From the NCBI GenBank assembly GCA_031397815.1, contig JANNMJ010000108.1, positions 1 through 42,277 of the forward strand: DNA of 42,277 bases. The letters run 5' to 3'. The notes under the pieces are model-generated. The model searched no databases, was not told the origin of the DNA, and saw nothing but the letters and a program-made list of their open reading frames with translations. This stretch comes from JANNMJ01 sp031397815 (GTDB lineage: Bacteria; Bacteroidota; Bacteroidia; Cytophagales; Hymenobacteraceae). A program made the position numbers and the translations under genes. How positions within the stretch are numbered: the stretch's first letter is position 1; each line of letters opens with the position of its first letter. Positions 23,855 through 31,580 of the stretch are shown in pieces.

Positions 23855-24574
23855 ATGCCTAGTCTACGTTTTCGGAGTCAGCAGCCGGAGCTGATGGACG
23901 ACCTGACGCTCGCGTCGGACGCGCTGCGCCAAAACCTCGACGAGCTCGAAACCATCAATACGTGGCTCGGGGGGTATGATCCGGTGAAAAGCGGCTTGGC
24001 GCTGCTCAAGAACGATTTTCCGACGAACCGGCCCTTCACGCTCGCTGATGTGGGCTGCGGCGGCGGCGATACGCTTCGGGTCATCGCGCGCTGGGCGACG
24101 CGCCAAAAGCTCCCAGCCGACCTAGTCGGCATCGACGCCAATGCCTTCATGATTGCCTACGCCACGGAAAAGTGCCTGCCGTGGCCCGCCATCTCGTTTC
24201 AGCAGCAGGATATTTTCGCGGAAACCTTCCGACAGCAGCGGTTCGATGTGCTGACGTGCAGCCTGTTCTGCCATCACTTTTCCGACGAAGCGCTCATTGA
24301 GATGCTGCGTCAGCTCGCGCAGCAAGCGCGCATCGGCGTCGTCGTGAACGACTTACACCGACACCCGCTCGCCTACTTCAGCATCAAGTGGCTGACACGG
24401 CTTTTCGGCGGCTCCTACTTAGTACAGCACGATGCGCCCTTATCGGTCGCGCGCGCTTTTCGGCGGGCTGATTTAGAGGCTTTGTGCCGAAAAGCCGGTG
24501 TTAGCATTCGGCGCCTGCGGTGGCGGTGGGCGTTTCGGTGGGAGCTAGTGATTGAAGGTCAAGCGCGCCCCTAA
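23855..24574 (+). CDS. Class I SAM-dependent methyltransferase, polyketide-associated
   Basis: 239 residues with a Rossmann methyltransferase domain: motif I LADVGCGGGD at about 63-72, a VGIDANAFMIAYA acidic strand near 93-105, DVLTCSLFCHHFSDE near 130-144 and VVVNDLHRHPLAY near 162-174. The end is basic (RRLRWRWAFRWELVIEGQARP). Coupling to the type III polyketide synthase suggests it methylates the polyketide product, as in bacterial alkylresorcinol or alkylpyrone loci; the position methylated is not predictable. The start is taken at the ATG at 23855, where MPSLRFRSQQPELMDD fits; another ATG is 13 codons in. It converges with the deacetylase-like gene. Confidence 0.85.
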   Translation: MPSLRFRSQQPELMDDLTLASDALRQNLDELETINTWLGGYDPVKSGLALLKNDFPTNRPFTLADVGCGGGDTLRVIARWATRQKLPADLVGIDANAFMIAYATEKCLPWPAISFQQQDIFAETFRQQRFDVLTCSLFCHHFSDEALIEMLRQLAQQARIGVVVNDLHRHPLAYFSIKWLTRLFGGSYLVQHDAPLSVARAFRRADLEALCRKAGVSIRRLRWRWAFRWELVIEGQARP

Positions 24575-24635
24575 GTGCGCGACGTCGGTCTTCTGTCGAA
24601 GAAATTACGGAGTCAGAAAAAGAGCAACACCTCGG

Positions 24636-24671
24636 CTCCCCTCTCCTTTGGAGAGGGGCTGGGGGTGAGGA
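24636..24671 (+). repeat. Copy 2 of the 36-bp dispersed hairpin repeat
   Basis: The same element as at 3650-3685, with three differences. The arms are perfect here: CCCCTCTCC-TTT-GGAGAGGGG. As with copy 1, it lies about 60 bases after a plus-strand stop codon, between convergent genes, so it may also act as a terminator-like hairpin. Confidence 0.65.
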
Positions 24672-24681
24672 CTCTGCACGT

Positions 24682-25584
24682 TCAGCTCCACAGCTCGTGC
24701 ATCGCCCGAAACGTCTGCGTGTGCGCATCCACGATATCGGCTAGGCGCGGCGAGTAGCCGCCGCCCATACACGTCACGACGGGCAGTTGGGCGCGGTGTA
24801 GGGTCTGAAAAACGAACCTGTCGCGGGAGAGGCAGCCCGCCGGCGTGAGCGCCAGCTTGCCGAGCTTATCCGTCGCCAACACATCAACCCCCGCCAGATA
24901 AAACACAAAGTCGGGCTTCACTTCCGTCAGCAAGCGCGGCAGCGTGGCCGTGAGCAGCGCCAGATAAGCCGCATCGTCGGTGCCGTCGGGTAAGGGAAGG
25001 TCGAGGTCGGATTGCTCTTTGCGCGCCGGGTAATTGGTGGCGCCGTGCATACTGAAGGTGAAAACGCGCGGCTCGTGCGCAAAAATCGCCGCCGTGCCAT
25101 TCCCCTGATGCACGTCCAAATCCACGATGAGCACTTGCTTCGCCCGGCCCGTATCGAGCAGCCACCGCGCCGCGATTGCCTGATCGTTGAGCAAGCAAAA
25201 GCCCTCTCCGTGACCGGGATACGCGTGGTGCGTGCCGCCGGCGATGTTGGCCGCCGCGCCGTTCGTCAGCGCGTACTCGCAGCAGCGGCGCGTGCCTTCG
25301 GCAATCACCACCTCGCGCTCCACCAACGTCGCCGACCACGGAAACCCGGTTTTCCGAATCTCCGCCGCCGTCAATTGCCCGTCGCGCAGGCGCTGCCAGT
25401 AATCGGCGGTATGAACCGTCAGGATAGCCGCTTCCGCCAATGGCTCGGGGATGAAGAAAGCTTCCTCTTCCGCTAAGCCTTGGTATCGAAGCTGTTCGGG
25501 CAGCAGCTCATACTTCGCCATCGGGAATCGGTGGTCGGGCGGAAGAATGTGCGCATAGCCCGGCGCCCAAGCGATTCGGATCAT
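24682..25584 (-). CDS. Histone deacetylase-like (arginase/deacetylase fold) amidohydrolase
   Basis: A 300-residue zinc-dependent deacetylase of the bacterial histone deacetylase/acetoin-utilisation/polyamine amidohydrolase superfamily. Visible active-site elements: the His-His pair in THHAYPGHGEGFCLLND (119-120), the zinc ligands Asp157 and His159 in DLDVHQGNGT, a second Asp in LAGVDVLATDKLG near 250, and the catalytic Tyr in MGGGYSPRLAD. The substrate is unknown; acetylated polyamines, acetyl-lysine proteins or acetoin-related compounds are all possible. The ATG at 25584 opens the family's MIRIAWAPGYAHILPPDHRFP. The gene is upstream of, and convergent with, the polyketide pair. Confidence 0.88.
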   Translation of the reverse strand: MIRIAWAPGYAHILPPDHRFPMAKYELLPEQLRYQGLAEEEAFFIPEPLAEAAILTVHTADYWQRLRDGQLTAAEIRKTGFPWSATLVEREVVIAEGTRRCCEYALTNGAAANIAGGTHHAYPGHGEGFCLLNDQAIAARWLLDTGRAKQVLIVDLDVHQGNGTAAIFAHEPRVFTFSMHGATNYPARKEQSDLDLPLPDGTDDAAYLALLTATLPRLLTEVKPDFVFYLAGVDVLATDKLGKLALTPAGCLSRDRFVFQTLHRAQLPVVTCMGGGYSPRLADIVDAHTQTFRAMHELWS

Positions 25585-25742
25585 AATCTGACTGATTTTT
25601 GAAAAATCATCAATAAGACAGCAAAAAACCGTTCATATCATCAAGAAAACAATCGCTATACGGCAAGTATGATAAACCCGGGAACTTAATAGCGTGCTTT
25701 GAATGTCTGGCAGGGGTCTGAGCAATATCGCCAGAAACACAA

Positions 25743-25768
25743 ATACCCATCTCGTGGGAGATGGGTAT
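25743..25768 (-). terminator. Terminator of tRNA-Val
   Basis: A perfect 11-bp stem (ATACCCATCTC, 25743-25753 with 25758-25768) and a 4-base loop, with TTTGTGTTT after it on the minus strand. It starts 20 bases after the tRNA 3' end. Confidence 0.75.
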
Positions 25769-25787
25769 CTGGAGAAATCCGAAAATG

Positions 25788-25862
25788 TGAAGCGTACTGG
25801 GTTCGAACCAGTGACCCCTACCCTGTCAAGGTAGTGCTCTGAACCAGCTGAGCTAACGCTCC
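25788..25862 (-). tRNA. tRNA-Val (anticodon GAC)
   Basis: A 75-nt cloverleaf on the minus strand. The 7-bp acceptor stem GGAGCGT/ACGCTTC contains one G-U pair and ends in discriminator A. The D-arm (TAGCTCAGCTGG), the anticodon stem CTACC/GGTAG around loop TTGACAG, and the T-arm CTGGTTCGAACCCAG are standard. Anticodon GAC reads valine GUC/GUU codons. CCA is not encoded. Confidence 0.93.
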
Positions 25863-25892
25863 ATTAGCGGTCGCCGACCTGAATCGACACCG

Positions 25893-25900
25893 CAAACTTA
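25893..25900 (-). promoter_or_regulatory. Candidate -7 box of tRNA-Val
   Basis: TAAGTTTG on the minus strand matches TAnnTTTG exactly and lies 30 bases before the mature tRNA 5' end. Confidence 0.5.
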
Positions 25901-25975
25901 CGCACCCCGGGCCAAATTTCCGTGCTATCGGGCCGCTGCGTCCTTTTTTTCTCCTCGTTTTTCATCCGTTTGCTT

Positions 25976-26626
25976 GTGAAAAAGCTCCTGTTGGCGCTGT
26001 TGCTCAGCGCCCCCGCCCTCACGACGTATGCTCAAACGCAACCCACCAATTTGTCGAACAACCCCGGGCGGCGTTCGCACGGCTTCACCGATGATAATGA
26101 GGAGCTGCCGGACCGTAACCACGGCACAGGCCTGCGGGTAGGCGCGATTTGGTCGGATGCCCGGGCGGCGGCGAGCGCTCAACGGCTGCCGGGCGCGTTC
26201 GAGATTGGCGCGTTTCATCAGCGGGCGCTGAGCCGGGTGTTTTCGGTGCAGGGCGAGGCGCTTTACTACCGCGATAACGTGGCGGGTGTAACGAGCAAAG
26301 GGCTGCGCTTGCCGGCGCTGCTGGTCATCAACCCGTTTTATAACCTCAGCATCCACGTAGGGCCGCAGGTGCAGTGGCGCGCCTCATCGGAGCGGAATGC
26401 GTACGCCACGACCGAGTTGGCGCAAGTGTCGGCCGTGCCCGCTTCCACGGCCCGCCTGAGCACGTCGTTAGTGGTGGGGGCCGAGGCGCGGGTGGGCTTT
26501 ATGCGCGTCGGGTTGCGCTACGGCCTGCCGTTCCGCGAAATGGCCGATTTGCCGGTCGCCGGAAATCGGTTCGGTGATGCGTGGCGCGCCGGACAGGTAC
26601 AAGCGTACTTGGGCGCCGGTTTTTAG
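25976..26626 (+). CDS. Exported protein, probable small outer-membrane beta-barrel
   Basis: 216 residues. The GTG at 25976 gives a signal peptide (KKLLLALLLSAPALTTYAQ). The mature part starts with a Pro/Asn/Gly-rich stretch containing NLSNNPG. It then alternates amphipathic strands with turns such as GAFHQRALSRVFSVQGEALY, YNLSIHVGPQVQW and ARVGFMRVGLRYGLPF, and ends in an aromatic AYLGAGF. This resembles the 8-strand porin-like (OmpA/PorT type) barrels of Bacteroidota. It is related in layout to the next gene: both begin the mature protein with S(L)SNNP-type sequences and end in VGVGL/LGAGF. The pair is tandem, so likely a divergent duplicate. No specific function. Confidence 0.65.
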   Translation: MKKLLLALLLSAPALTTYAQTQPTNLSNNPGRRSHGFTDDNEELPDRNHGTGLRVGAIWSDARAAASAQRLPGAFEIGAFHQRALSRVFSVQGEALYYRDNVAGVTSKGLRLPALLVINPFYNLSIHVGPQVQWRASSERNAYATTELAQVSAVPASTARLSTSLVVGAEARVGFMRVGLRYGLPFREMADLPVAGNRFGDAWRAGQVQAYLGAGF

Positions 26627-26794
26627 AAGGCGAATATTGGCCGTATGACTTAGGAGAGAAGATAGGGAAGAGTTGAGAAAGGGTCGGTCGAAACTTTCGC
26701 TTCGACTTGGAGTATAGTAGCGCAGAAGCGATGAGAAGCGCAATATTGCGACCGTCATCGCTGGTCCTACTAACCGACAGACACTCCCTTCCTC

Positions 26795-27496
26795 ATGAAA
26801 AAATTTCTTCTTGCCGTCGCCTTCGTGCTGAGTGGCACCGTGGCTTCCTTCGCTCAGGGCAGCTTGAGCAACAATCCGCAGTCGGCGCCGCGCTTCCGTT
26901 CCAATGGGTCCGAGAACTCCGGTTTCGGCGTTAAAGGCGGCGTGAACTTGGCGAGCGCGCTGGGTGATGGCGCCGACAAAATGTACAAGGACATCAATTC
27001 GGTCACGCAGTACCACTTCGGTGCGTACGCGCAGATCGGCGTGACGAACCGCTTCTCTATTCAGCCGGAGCTGCTTTATCAGCGGAAGGGCTTCAAAGTG
27101 AAAGGCGAGGAAAGCTTCGCCGCTGGTTCTACCACAGCAACGGTAGGCGATGAGAAGTCGATCAAGCTCAGCTACCTCTCGGTGCCTGTGCTGTTCGTGT
27201 TCAACGTATTCGAGAACGTGGCGCTTCAGGTCGGCCCGCAAGCGAGCTACTTGCTCAACCTGCGCGACGGCAGCGAATCGCTCAGCCCGAATGCTTACCG
27301 CTACAAGTCGTTCGATGTGGGCGTCGTCGGTGGGGTAGAGGCCAAGCTGGAATTCCTGCGTTTGGGTGCTCGCTACGACTACAGCCTGACCGATTTGCGG
27401 AACAGCGGCAAATTCACGGTCAGCGACATCTCCTACGAGGCACAATCCGACATTCGTAACGGCGTGTTTCAGGTCTATGTAGGCGTCGGCCTCTAA
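26795..27496 (+). CDS. Porin-family outer-membrane beta-barrel protein (PorT-like)
   Basis: 233 residues with a clear signal peptide (MKKFLLAVAFVLSGTVASFA). The mature part matches the outer membrane beta-barrel pattern common in Bacteroidota: GFGVKGGVNLASALGDG, FGAYAQIGVTNRFSIQPELL, YLSVPVLFVFNVFENVALQV, GPQASYLLNLRDG, VGVVGGVEAKLEFLRLGARY and a final VYVGVGL. An 8-stranded barrel is expected. Typical members are called PorT or porin family without known transport function. An ATG start with an unambiguous signal peptide and a terminator about 45 bases after the stop suggest a single transcript. Confidence 0.8.
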   Translation: MKKFLLAVAFVLSGTVASFAQGSLSNNPQSAPRFRSNGSENSGFGVKGGVNLASALGDGADKMYKDINSVTQYHFGAYAQIGVTNRFSIQPELLYQRKGFKVKGEESFAAGSTTATVGDEKSIKLSYLSVPVLFVFNVFENVALQVGPQASYLLNLRDGSESLSPNAYRYKSFDVGVVGGVEAKLEFLRLGARYDYSLTDLRNSGKFTVSDISYEAQSDIRNGVFQVYVGVGL

Positions 27497-27541
27497 GCCG
27501 ATTCTTGTACTTTTAGAGCACGGCATCGCTATTGCTCCGAC

Positions 27542-27578
27542 CAACGCCCCGGCCCAACAGGCTGGGGCGTTGTGTTTT
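27542..27578 (+). terminator. Intrinsic terminator after the porin-family gene
   Basis: Arms 27542-27554 and 27560-27572 pair in 12 of 13 positions around CAACA, followed by TGTTTT. Confidence 0.75.
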
Positions 27579-27899
27579 AGCACGTTTCCGTAGACAAAAT
27601 ATCTCGTAAGTTGTTGTACGTTATCAGCAGGCTTATTTGAAGAAACTGACAGTGAACTTTTCCAAGAAGCCAGATAAATCTTCTCCGATAACGCTTCATT
27701 ATCAGCGACTTTGCTAGGTGGCAGTTGTTTTTCGCTTTACCTTCGATTATGCACTTCCCGAAGAAGTCGTCAGTGGAGCGTTCTTAAACATTCCGGCACG
27801 GTATTTTCGGCTCTGTATAATTGCACTCCTCTACGGCTTCGGCCTCCCTCTCTCGTCCTCGGTACTCATTCCAGTTTCATTTCCTTCTCCGGCAGACCG
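27579..27899 (+). other. 321-bp intergenic region before the gene at 27900
   Basis: No coding evidence; more AT-rich than average. The frame of the next gene is open across its second half but has no start with a signal peptide until 27900. I see no repeat or structured RNA. TACCTTCG near 27737 is a weak -7 candidate. Confidence 0.5.
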
Positions 27900-28352
27900 A
27901 TGAAAAACTTATCCTCCTTCGTTGCCCTGTTAGCGCTGGTGAGCGCTTCGTTCACGGCATCTGCACAGGTGAAAGTGCCGGCTCGCGGAGCGGCTTCTGC
28001 TGACAATTCTGCCCTTCCTGTTCAGGCTCAACCGTCGGCTCCTGCTGCTGCTCCTTCAGCGCCAGCACCGGCAGCTACTGAGGCCGAAGAAGATCAGCCG
28101 AACATCGTCCTGTTCACGGGTACCGTGAAGCAGGAGAAGCTCAAGGCGCTTCCCGGAGCAACCATTTACGTCAAAACGACCCGCCAGATGGCCGTAGCCG
28201 ACGAGAACGGCGACTTCTCGCTGGAGCTGGACTTCACGCGCGGCCCCATCGAGATGGAAGTGAGCTACGCGGGCTTCCTCGACCAGTCCGTCACGATCAC
28301 CGACCCGAACACGTTTCTGGTGGTGTCAATGCTCGATAAGAAGAAAAAATAG
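27900..28352 (+). CDS. Small exported carboxypeptidase-regulatory-like protein
   Basis: 150 residues: a signal peptide (MKNLSSFVALLALVSASFTA, cleaved after SAQ), a Pro/Ala linker (about 40-68), and one CarboxypepD_reg-like beta-sandwich (about 72-145) with VLFTGTVKQEKLKALPGATI, MAVADENGDFSLELDF and MEVSYAGFLDQSVTI, then a lysine-rich end DKKKK. It is like the protein at 4672-5361 but much shorter. The domain is widespread in Bacteroidota surface proteins and its isolated role is unknown. The ATG at 27900 is the only start that opens a signal peptide. A strong terminator follows. Confidence 0.7.
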   Translation: MKNLSSFVALLALVSASFTASAQVKVPARGAASADNSALPVQAQPSAPAAAPSAPAPAATEAEEDQPNIVLFTGTVKQEKLKALPGATIYVKTTRQMAVADENGDFSLELDFTRGPIEMEVSYAGFLDQSVTITDPNTFLVVSMLDKKKK

Positions 28353-28398
28353 CAACCGCTTGTGGGAGATTTCGGGAGCCGCTTCCCGATACCCAACT

Positions 28399-28433
28399 GC
28401 CCGGTGCCTGCTCGCAGGTGCCGGGCTTTTTTT
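28399..28433 (+). terminator. Intrinsic terminator after the gene at 27900
   Basis: GCCCGGTGCCTG (28399-28410) pairs with 28415-28426 including two G-T pairs, loop CTCG, followed by seven T. About 45 bases after the stop. Confidence 0.85.
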
Positions 28434-28496
28434 GTACCCTAGCGTGATGGCGGGCGTGGGCGGCGGTAAAACCGGGGCGCTACCTTCCGAGCGGTC

Positions 28497-28504
28497 TACT
28501 TTCG
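28497..28504 (+). promoter_or_regulatory. Candidate -7 box of the gene at 28509
   Basis: TACTTTCG, one base off TAnnTTTG, ends four bases before the GTG start, implying a leaderless transcript if used. The same sequence lies just upstream of glyA. Confidence 0.4.
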
Positions 28505-28508
28505 TTGT

Positions 28509-29984
28509 GTGCTTCGTTTTTTTAACCGCAATCTGCCGTCGCGGCTGCTTTTGGCGCTGCTGCTGTTACTCGCCATTCGGCTGCCGCTGTGGTGGCTGCA
28601 AGCGGCCCCGCTCACGCTGATTGAGCTGCGCCAACAAGTGATGGGCGAGCGGCTCGTGACCGGCGCCACGCTCTACCAAACGCTTTTCACCACCGAAGCC
28701 CCGCTAGCGGCGTACCTGTGGGCGCTGCTGGCGTGGGTGGGCGGGCGCTCGGTGCTGCTGTACCGGCTGGTGGCAACGGGGTTGTTACTCGGGCAAGCAT
28801 TCTATTTCAACGACTTACTGCACCGGCGCGGCGCGCTGGCCGAGCGCGGCTGGTTATCAGCAGTTTTCTACGGCCTTTTCGGGGCGATCTGGTTCGAGCT
28901 GGACACGCTCACGCCGATGCTGCTGGGCCAAACGTTTCTGCTGCTGGCCTTCGGGAACCTCACCGCTACCTCGCGCGAGGGATACGATAACCGCAATCTG
29001 TTTCAGGCGGGTTTGCTGCTCGGGGTGGCGGGGCTGTGCTATGCGCCGCTGCTGCTGTTTCTGCCGGTGGCGCTAGTGGCGATCATCTTTTTTGCCGCCA
29101 ACGCGTTTCGGTCGTCGCTGCTGGTGGTTGTGGGGACGCTGTTTCCGTACGCGGCGCTCTCGACGGCGTATTTCTACGCCGGAACGCTGCGCGTTTTCAT
29201 CAACCAGCATTTGCAGCCGCAGCAGCTGTGGCCGTTTCAGCCGGTGGCCGTAATGCCGGGCGCGCTCACGATGCGCGTGCTCGCGCTGCCGCTCGCGGTG
29301 CTGCTACTGGCCGTGCTGCGCTCGTTGGAGCGTGGTGGGCAGCTCAATTACCAAGTGCGGTTTCGGCAGGTGATGCTGGCTTGGCTGGGCGCGGCGGGGC
29401 TGATTATTGCGGCGGGCGCGGCGTTTTCGCCGGTGGTGGTGTTGCTGTTTTTGCCGCCGCTGGCGTATTTCGGTCCGGCGCTCATCGGGCGCAACCGGCG
29501 GGCGTGGCTCAATGAAATCCTGTTTTTGGGGGCCGTGGTGGGTTTGTTGGCGGTGCGTTACGCCGTGCCGCTCCACCTCACGGCGTGGCTGCCGGGGCCG
29601 CCTTCGGGATTGCTAGCCGCCATTCCGCTGAGCCAGCCTGACCCGGCGCACGGCCTGAAAGGGCAGCGCGTGCTCCTCATTGGGGCGGCCGATATGCGCG
29701 CCTACCTCCGCAACACGCAAGCGTCGCCGTACTTCGATTGGCCGCTTGCGCGCCCCGATTTTGAGGCGCTGAACTCGTACGCCGCGCTGTATCGGCTGAA
29801 TCAGAACTTCCGAAAAAACCGTCCTAACTACCTGCTTGACCCACAACAGCGGTTCGTGCCGACGTTACGGAAACGCCTACCCGGCGCTTTCGGCGGTTAC
29901 GAAGCGGTGCGGCCGGGCGTGTGGCGGCTGAACGAGCGACGATTACGGACCTCGCCGCCTTCGTCGCCCCCGGTCCGCCGTTAG
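28509..29984 (+). CDS. Polytopic membrane protein, DUF6427-like
   Basis: 491 residues, starting with GTG at 28509 (MLRFFNRNLPSRLLLALLLL). About ten transmembrane helices cover residues 10 to about 380: LLLALLLLLAIRLPLWW, APLAAYLWALLAWVGG, LLLGVAGLCYAPLLLFLPVA, VLALPLAVLLLAVL, IIAAGAAFSPVVVLLFLPP and others. A cytoplasmic or periplasmic tail (about 390-491) holds VLLIGAADMRAYLRNTQASP and an Arg/Pro-rich end. The layout matches the Bacteroidota-specific DUF6427 family, of unknown function, as I recall it; glycosyltransferase-like membrane proteins are an alternative. It converges with rpiB, and the last four bases of both genes overlap. Confidence 0.7.
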   Translation: MLRFFNRNLPSRLLLALLLLLAIRLPLWWLQAAPLTLIELRQQVMGERLVTGATLYQTLFTTEAPLAAYLWALLAWVGGRSVLLYRLVATGLLLGQAFYFNDLLHRRGALAERGWLSAVFYGLFGAIWFELDTLTPMLLGQTFLLLAFGNLTATSREGYDNRNLFQAGLLLGVAGLCYAPLLLFLPVALVAIIFFAANAFRSSLLVVVGTLFPYAALSTAYFYAGTLRVFINQHLQPQQLWPFQPVAVMPGALTMRVLALPLAVLLLAVLRSLERGGQLNYQVRFRQVMLAWLGAAGLIIAAGAAFSPVVVLLFLPPLAYFGPALIGRNRRAWLNEILFLGAVVGLLAVRYAVPLHLTAWLPGPPSGLLAAIPLSQPDPAHGLKGQRVLLIGAADMRAYLRNTQASPYFDWPLARPDFEALNSYAALYRLNQNFRKNRPNYLLDPQQRFVPTLRKRLPGAFGGYEAVRPGVWRLNERRLRTSPPSSPPVRR

Positions 29985-30415
29985 CAGTTGATTTTACCGA
30001 CCCGCCGCTCGTGGCGCCCGCCTTCAAACTCGTGGTTGAAGAACGCGGCGACCATTTCGACGGCCGTCTTATTGTCGATGAAGCGCGCTGGGATGCAGAG
30101 GATGTTCGCGTTGTTGTGGCGGCGCGACAACTCCGCCAATTCGGGCGTCCAGCAGAGAGCGGCGCGGATGTTGGCGTGCTTGTTCGCCGAGATGGCTACG
30201 CCCTGACCTGAGCCGCACAGCAGGATGCCGACTTCAAACTCGCCCTCGGCCACGGCTTTCGCCACGGGGTGCGCAAAATCGGGGTAATCGACGGAATCTT
30301 CCGAGAACGTGCCGAAATCCTTCACTTCCCGCAGCTGCGCGCGGAGTTTTTCGAGCAAATGCTGTTTCATCTCGAAACCAGCGTGGTCGGAGCCGATGGC
30401 AATGGTGCGGTGCAT
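29981..30415 (-). CDS. rpiB: Ribose 5-phosphate isomerase B
   Basis: A 144-residue RpiB/LacAB-type isomerase interconverting ribulose 5-phosphate and ribose 5-phosphate in the non-oxidative pentose phosphate pathway. It shows the family N-terminus IAIGSDHAGFEMK (Asp10, His11), the substrate loop DYPDFAHPVA (44-53), the active-site cysteine Cys67 in LLCGSGQGVAISANK, and HNNANILCIPAR near 101-112. It has normal length. It overlaps the 3' end of the membrane-protein gene on the other strand by four bases. The gene lies 150 bases downstream of tatC on the same strand and could be separately transcribed. No RpiA-type gene is in the window. Confidence 0.95.
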   Translation of the reverse strand: MHRTIAIGSDHAGFEMKQHLLEKLRAQLREVKDFGTFSEDSVDYPDFAHPVAKAVAEGEFEVGILLCGSGQGVAISANKHANIRAALCWTPELAELSRRHNNANILCIPARFIDNKTAVEMVAAFFNHEFEGGRHERRVGKINC

Positions 30416-30565
30416 AGGAAGCGAAAAATAGCGGATGAAAGGTATGGGCGGCGAATGCGGAAGGACGCCCGTTAAGGCACAATTCAGCTGAAATGCTTAC
30501 GCGAAGCGGGGCGGGAAGATGCCGAATGACAGAAACTGAAAATCAGTTGCTTACCCGGATACTTG

Positions 30566-31441
30566 CTAATTCGCTTTCTTGATTGACTCTTTCCCGACGA
30601 CTTTGGCAATCCAGATACTGGCTTCGTAGAGGAGCAGAATCGGCAGAGTGACGATGATTTGAGCCGAGACGTCGGGCGGCGTGATGATGGCGGCCAGCAC
30701 CAGAATCACCACGATGGCGTGCCGCCGATATTGCCGCATCAGCGCGGCATTCACCAGCCCGGCTTTTGCGAGGAAGAAGACGATAATCGGCAGCTCGAAC
30801 ACGAACGCGCACGAGAGCGACATCGTCGTGAGGGTCGAAACGTAGCTCTGAATGTCGATTTCGTTCGCGATGCTCGGGTCAATCTGATACGAGCTGAGGA
30901 AGTTAATCGACATCGGCGCCGCGATGTAATACCCGAACATCAGCCCCAGAAAGAACAGCACACCCACGAAAAACACCGCCCCGCGCGAGTTGCGCCGCTC
31001 TTCGGGCCGCAGGCCGGGCGCCACGAAACGCCAGATTTCCCAGAACGTGTAAGGGAAAGCCAAGGCCAGCCCGGCGGTGAAAGCCGCCGAAAAGTGCATC
31101 GCGAGCTGCCCGCTCATCTCCCGGCTCTGAATCACGAAATCGAGCTTGTCGATGCACATGCCTTCAGCGTGCATCATTTGCCCGAGGCGGCAGAGCTGAC
31201 GGTAGGTCCAGAAATCCGGGCGCGAGGGGCCGAGGATGATATCGTGGAAGAGTAAGTCCTTGCAAATGAAGGCGATGGTGCTGAACACGACAATCGACGC
31301 CGCCGCACGGATAATGTGCCAGCGCAGGACTTCCAGATGGTCGACGAACGACATTTCGGCCGTTTCGTGCCCTTCCGGGTCGGTGTCCGGTGCTTGGTCG
31401 AGCGGCGGGGCGTTGAGAGGACGAGAGCGCGGAATTTGCAC
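30566..31441 (-). CDS. tatC: Twin-arginine translocase subunit TatC
   Basis: The multi-spanning Tat receptor subunit that recognises twin-arginine signal peptides and moves folded proteins across the inner membrane. It has MSFVDHLEVLRWHIIRAA at the start of the first helix, six membrane helices, the periplasmic loop with FxxFP as LALAFPYTFWEIWRFVAPGL, and ELPIIVFFLAKAGLV. A long first periplasmic loop (PSRPDFWTYRQLC...LDFVIQSREMSG) is typical for Bacteroidota. Start: the GTG at 31441 gives 291 residues with a ~29-residue soluble leader; the ATG at 31354 gives 262. The frame further upstream runs into the glyA terminator and is not coding. No TatA/B is in the window. Confidence 0.88.
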   Translation of the reverse strand: MQIPRSRPLNAPPLDQAPDTDPEGHETAEMSFVDHLEVLRWHIIRAAASIVVFSTIAFICKDLLFHDIILGPSRPDFWTYRQLCRLGQMMHAEGMCIDKLDFVIQSREMSGQLAMHFSAAFTAGLALAFPYTFWEIWRFVAPGLRPEERRNSRGAVFFVGVLFFLGLMFGYYIAAPMSINFLSSYQIDPSIANEIDIQSYVSTLTTMSLSCAFVFELPIIVFFLAKAGLVNAALMRQYRRHAIVVILVLAAIITPPDVSAQIIVTLPILLLYEASIWIAKVVGKESIKKAN

Positions 31442-31482
31442 GCGATGGGAGAGCAAGAAGACGGGCCGAAACCCCAATGAAC

Positions 31483-31560
31483 AAAAAAGACATCCTGAGC
31501 CGCCGAAAGAAACGCCGTATGCCAAGCCGGCGCGGCAGTTGCTCTCGGCGGCTCAGGATG
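31483..31560 (-). terminator. Terminator of glyA
   Basis: A perfect 16-bp stem (31491-31506 with 31545-31560) with a 38-base loop, followed on the minus strand by TCTTTTTTGT. It begins 20 bases after the glyA stop and separates glyA from tatC. Confidence 0.8.
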
Positions 31561-31580
31561 CCCCGTTGATAGCGCGTCGG

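Noticed and set aside
24682..25862. Genomic island integrated at tRNA-Val
   Set aside because: No integrase, no direct repeat of the tRNA 3' end and no composition shift; the adjacent genes look native.
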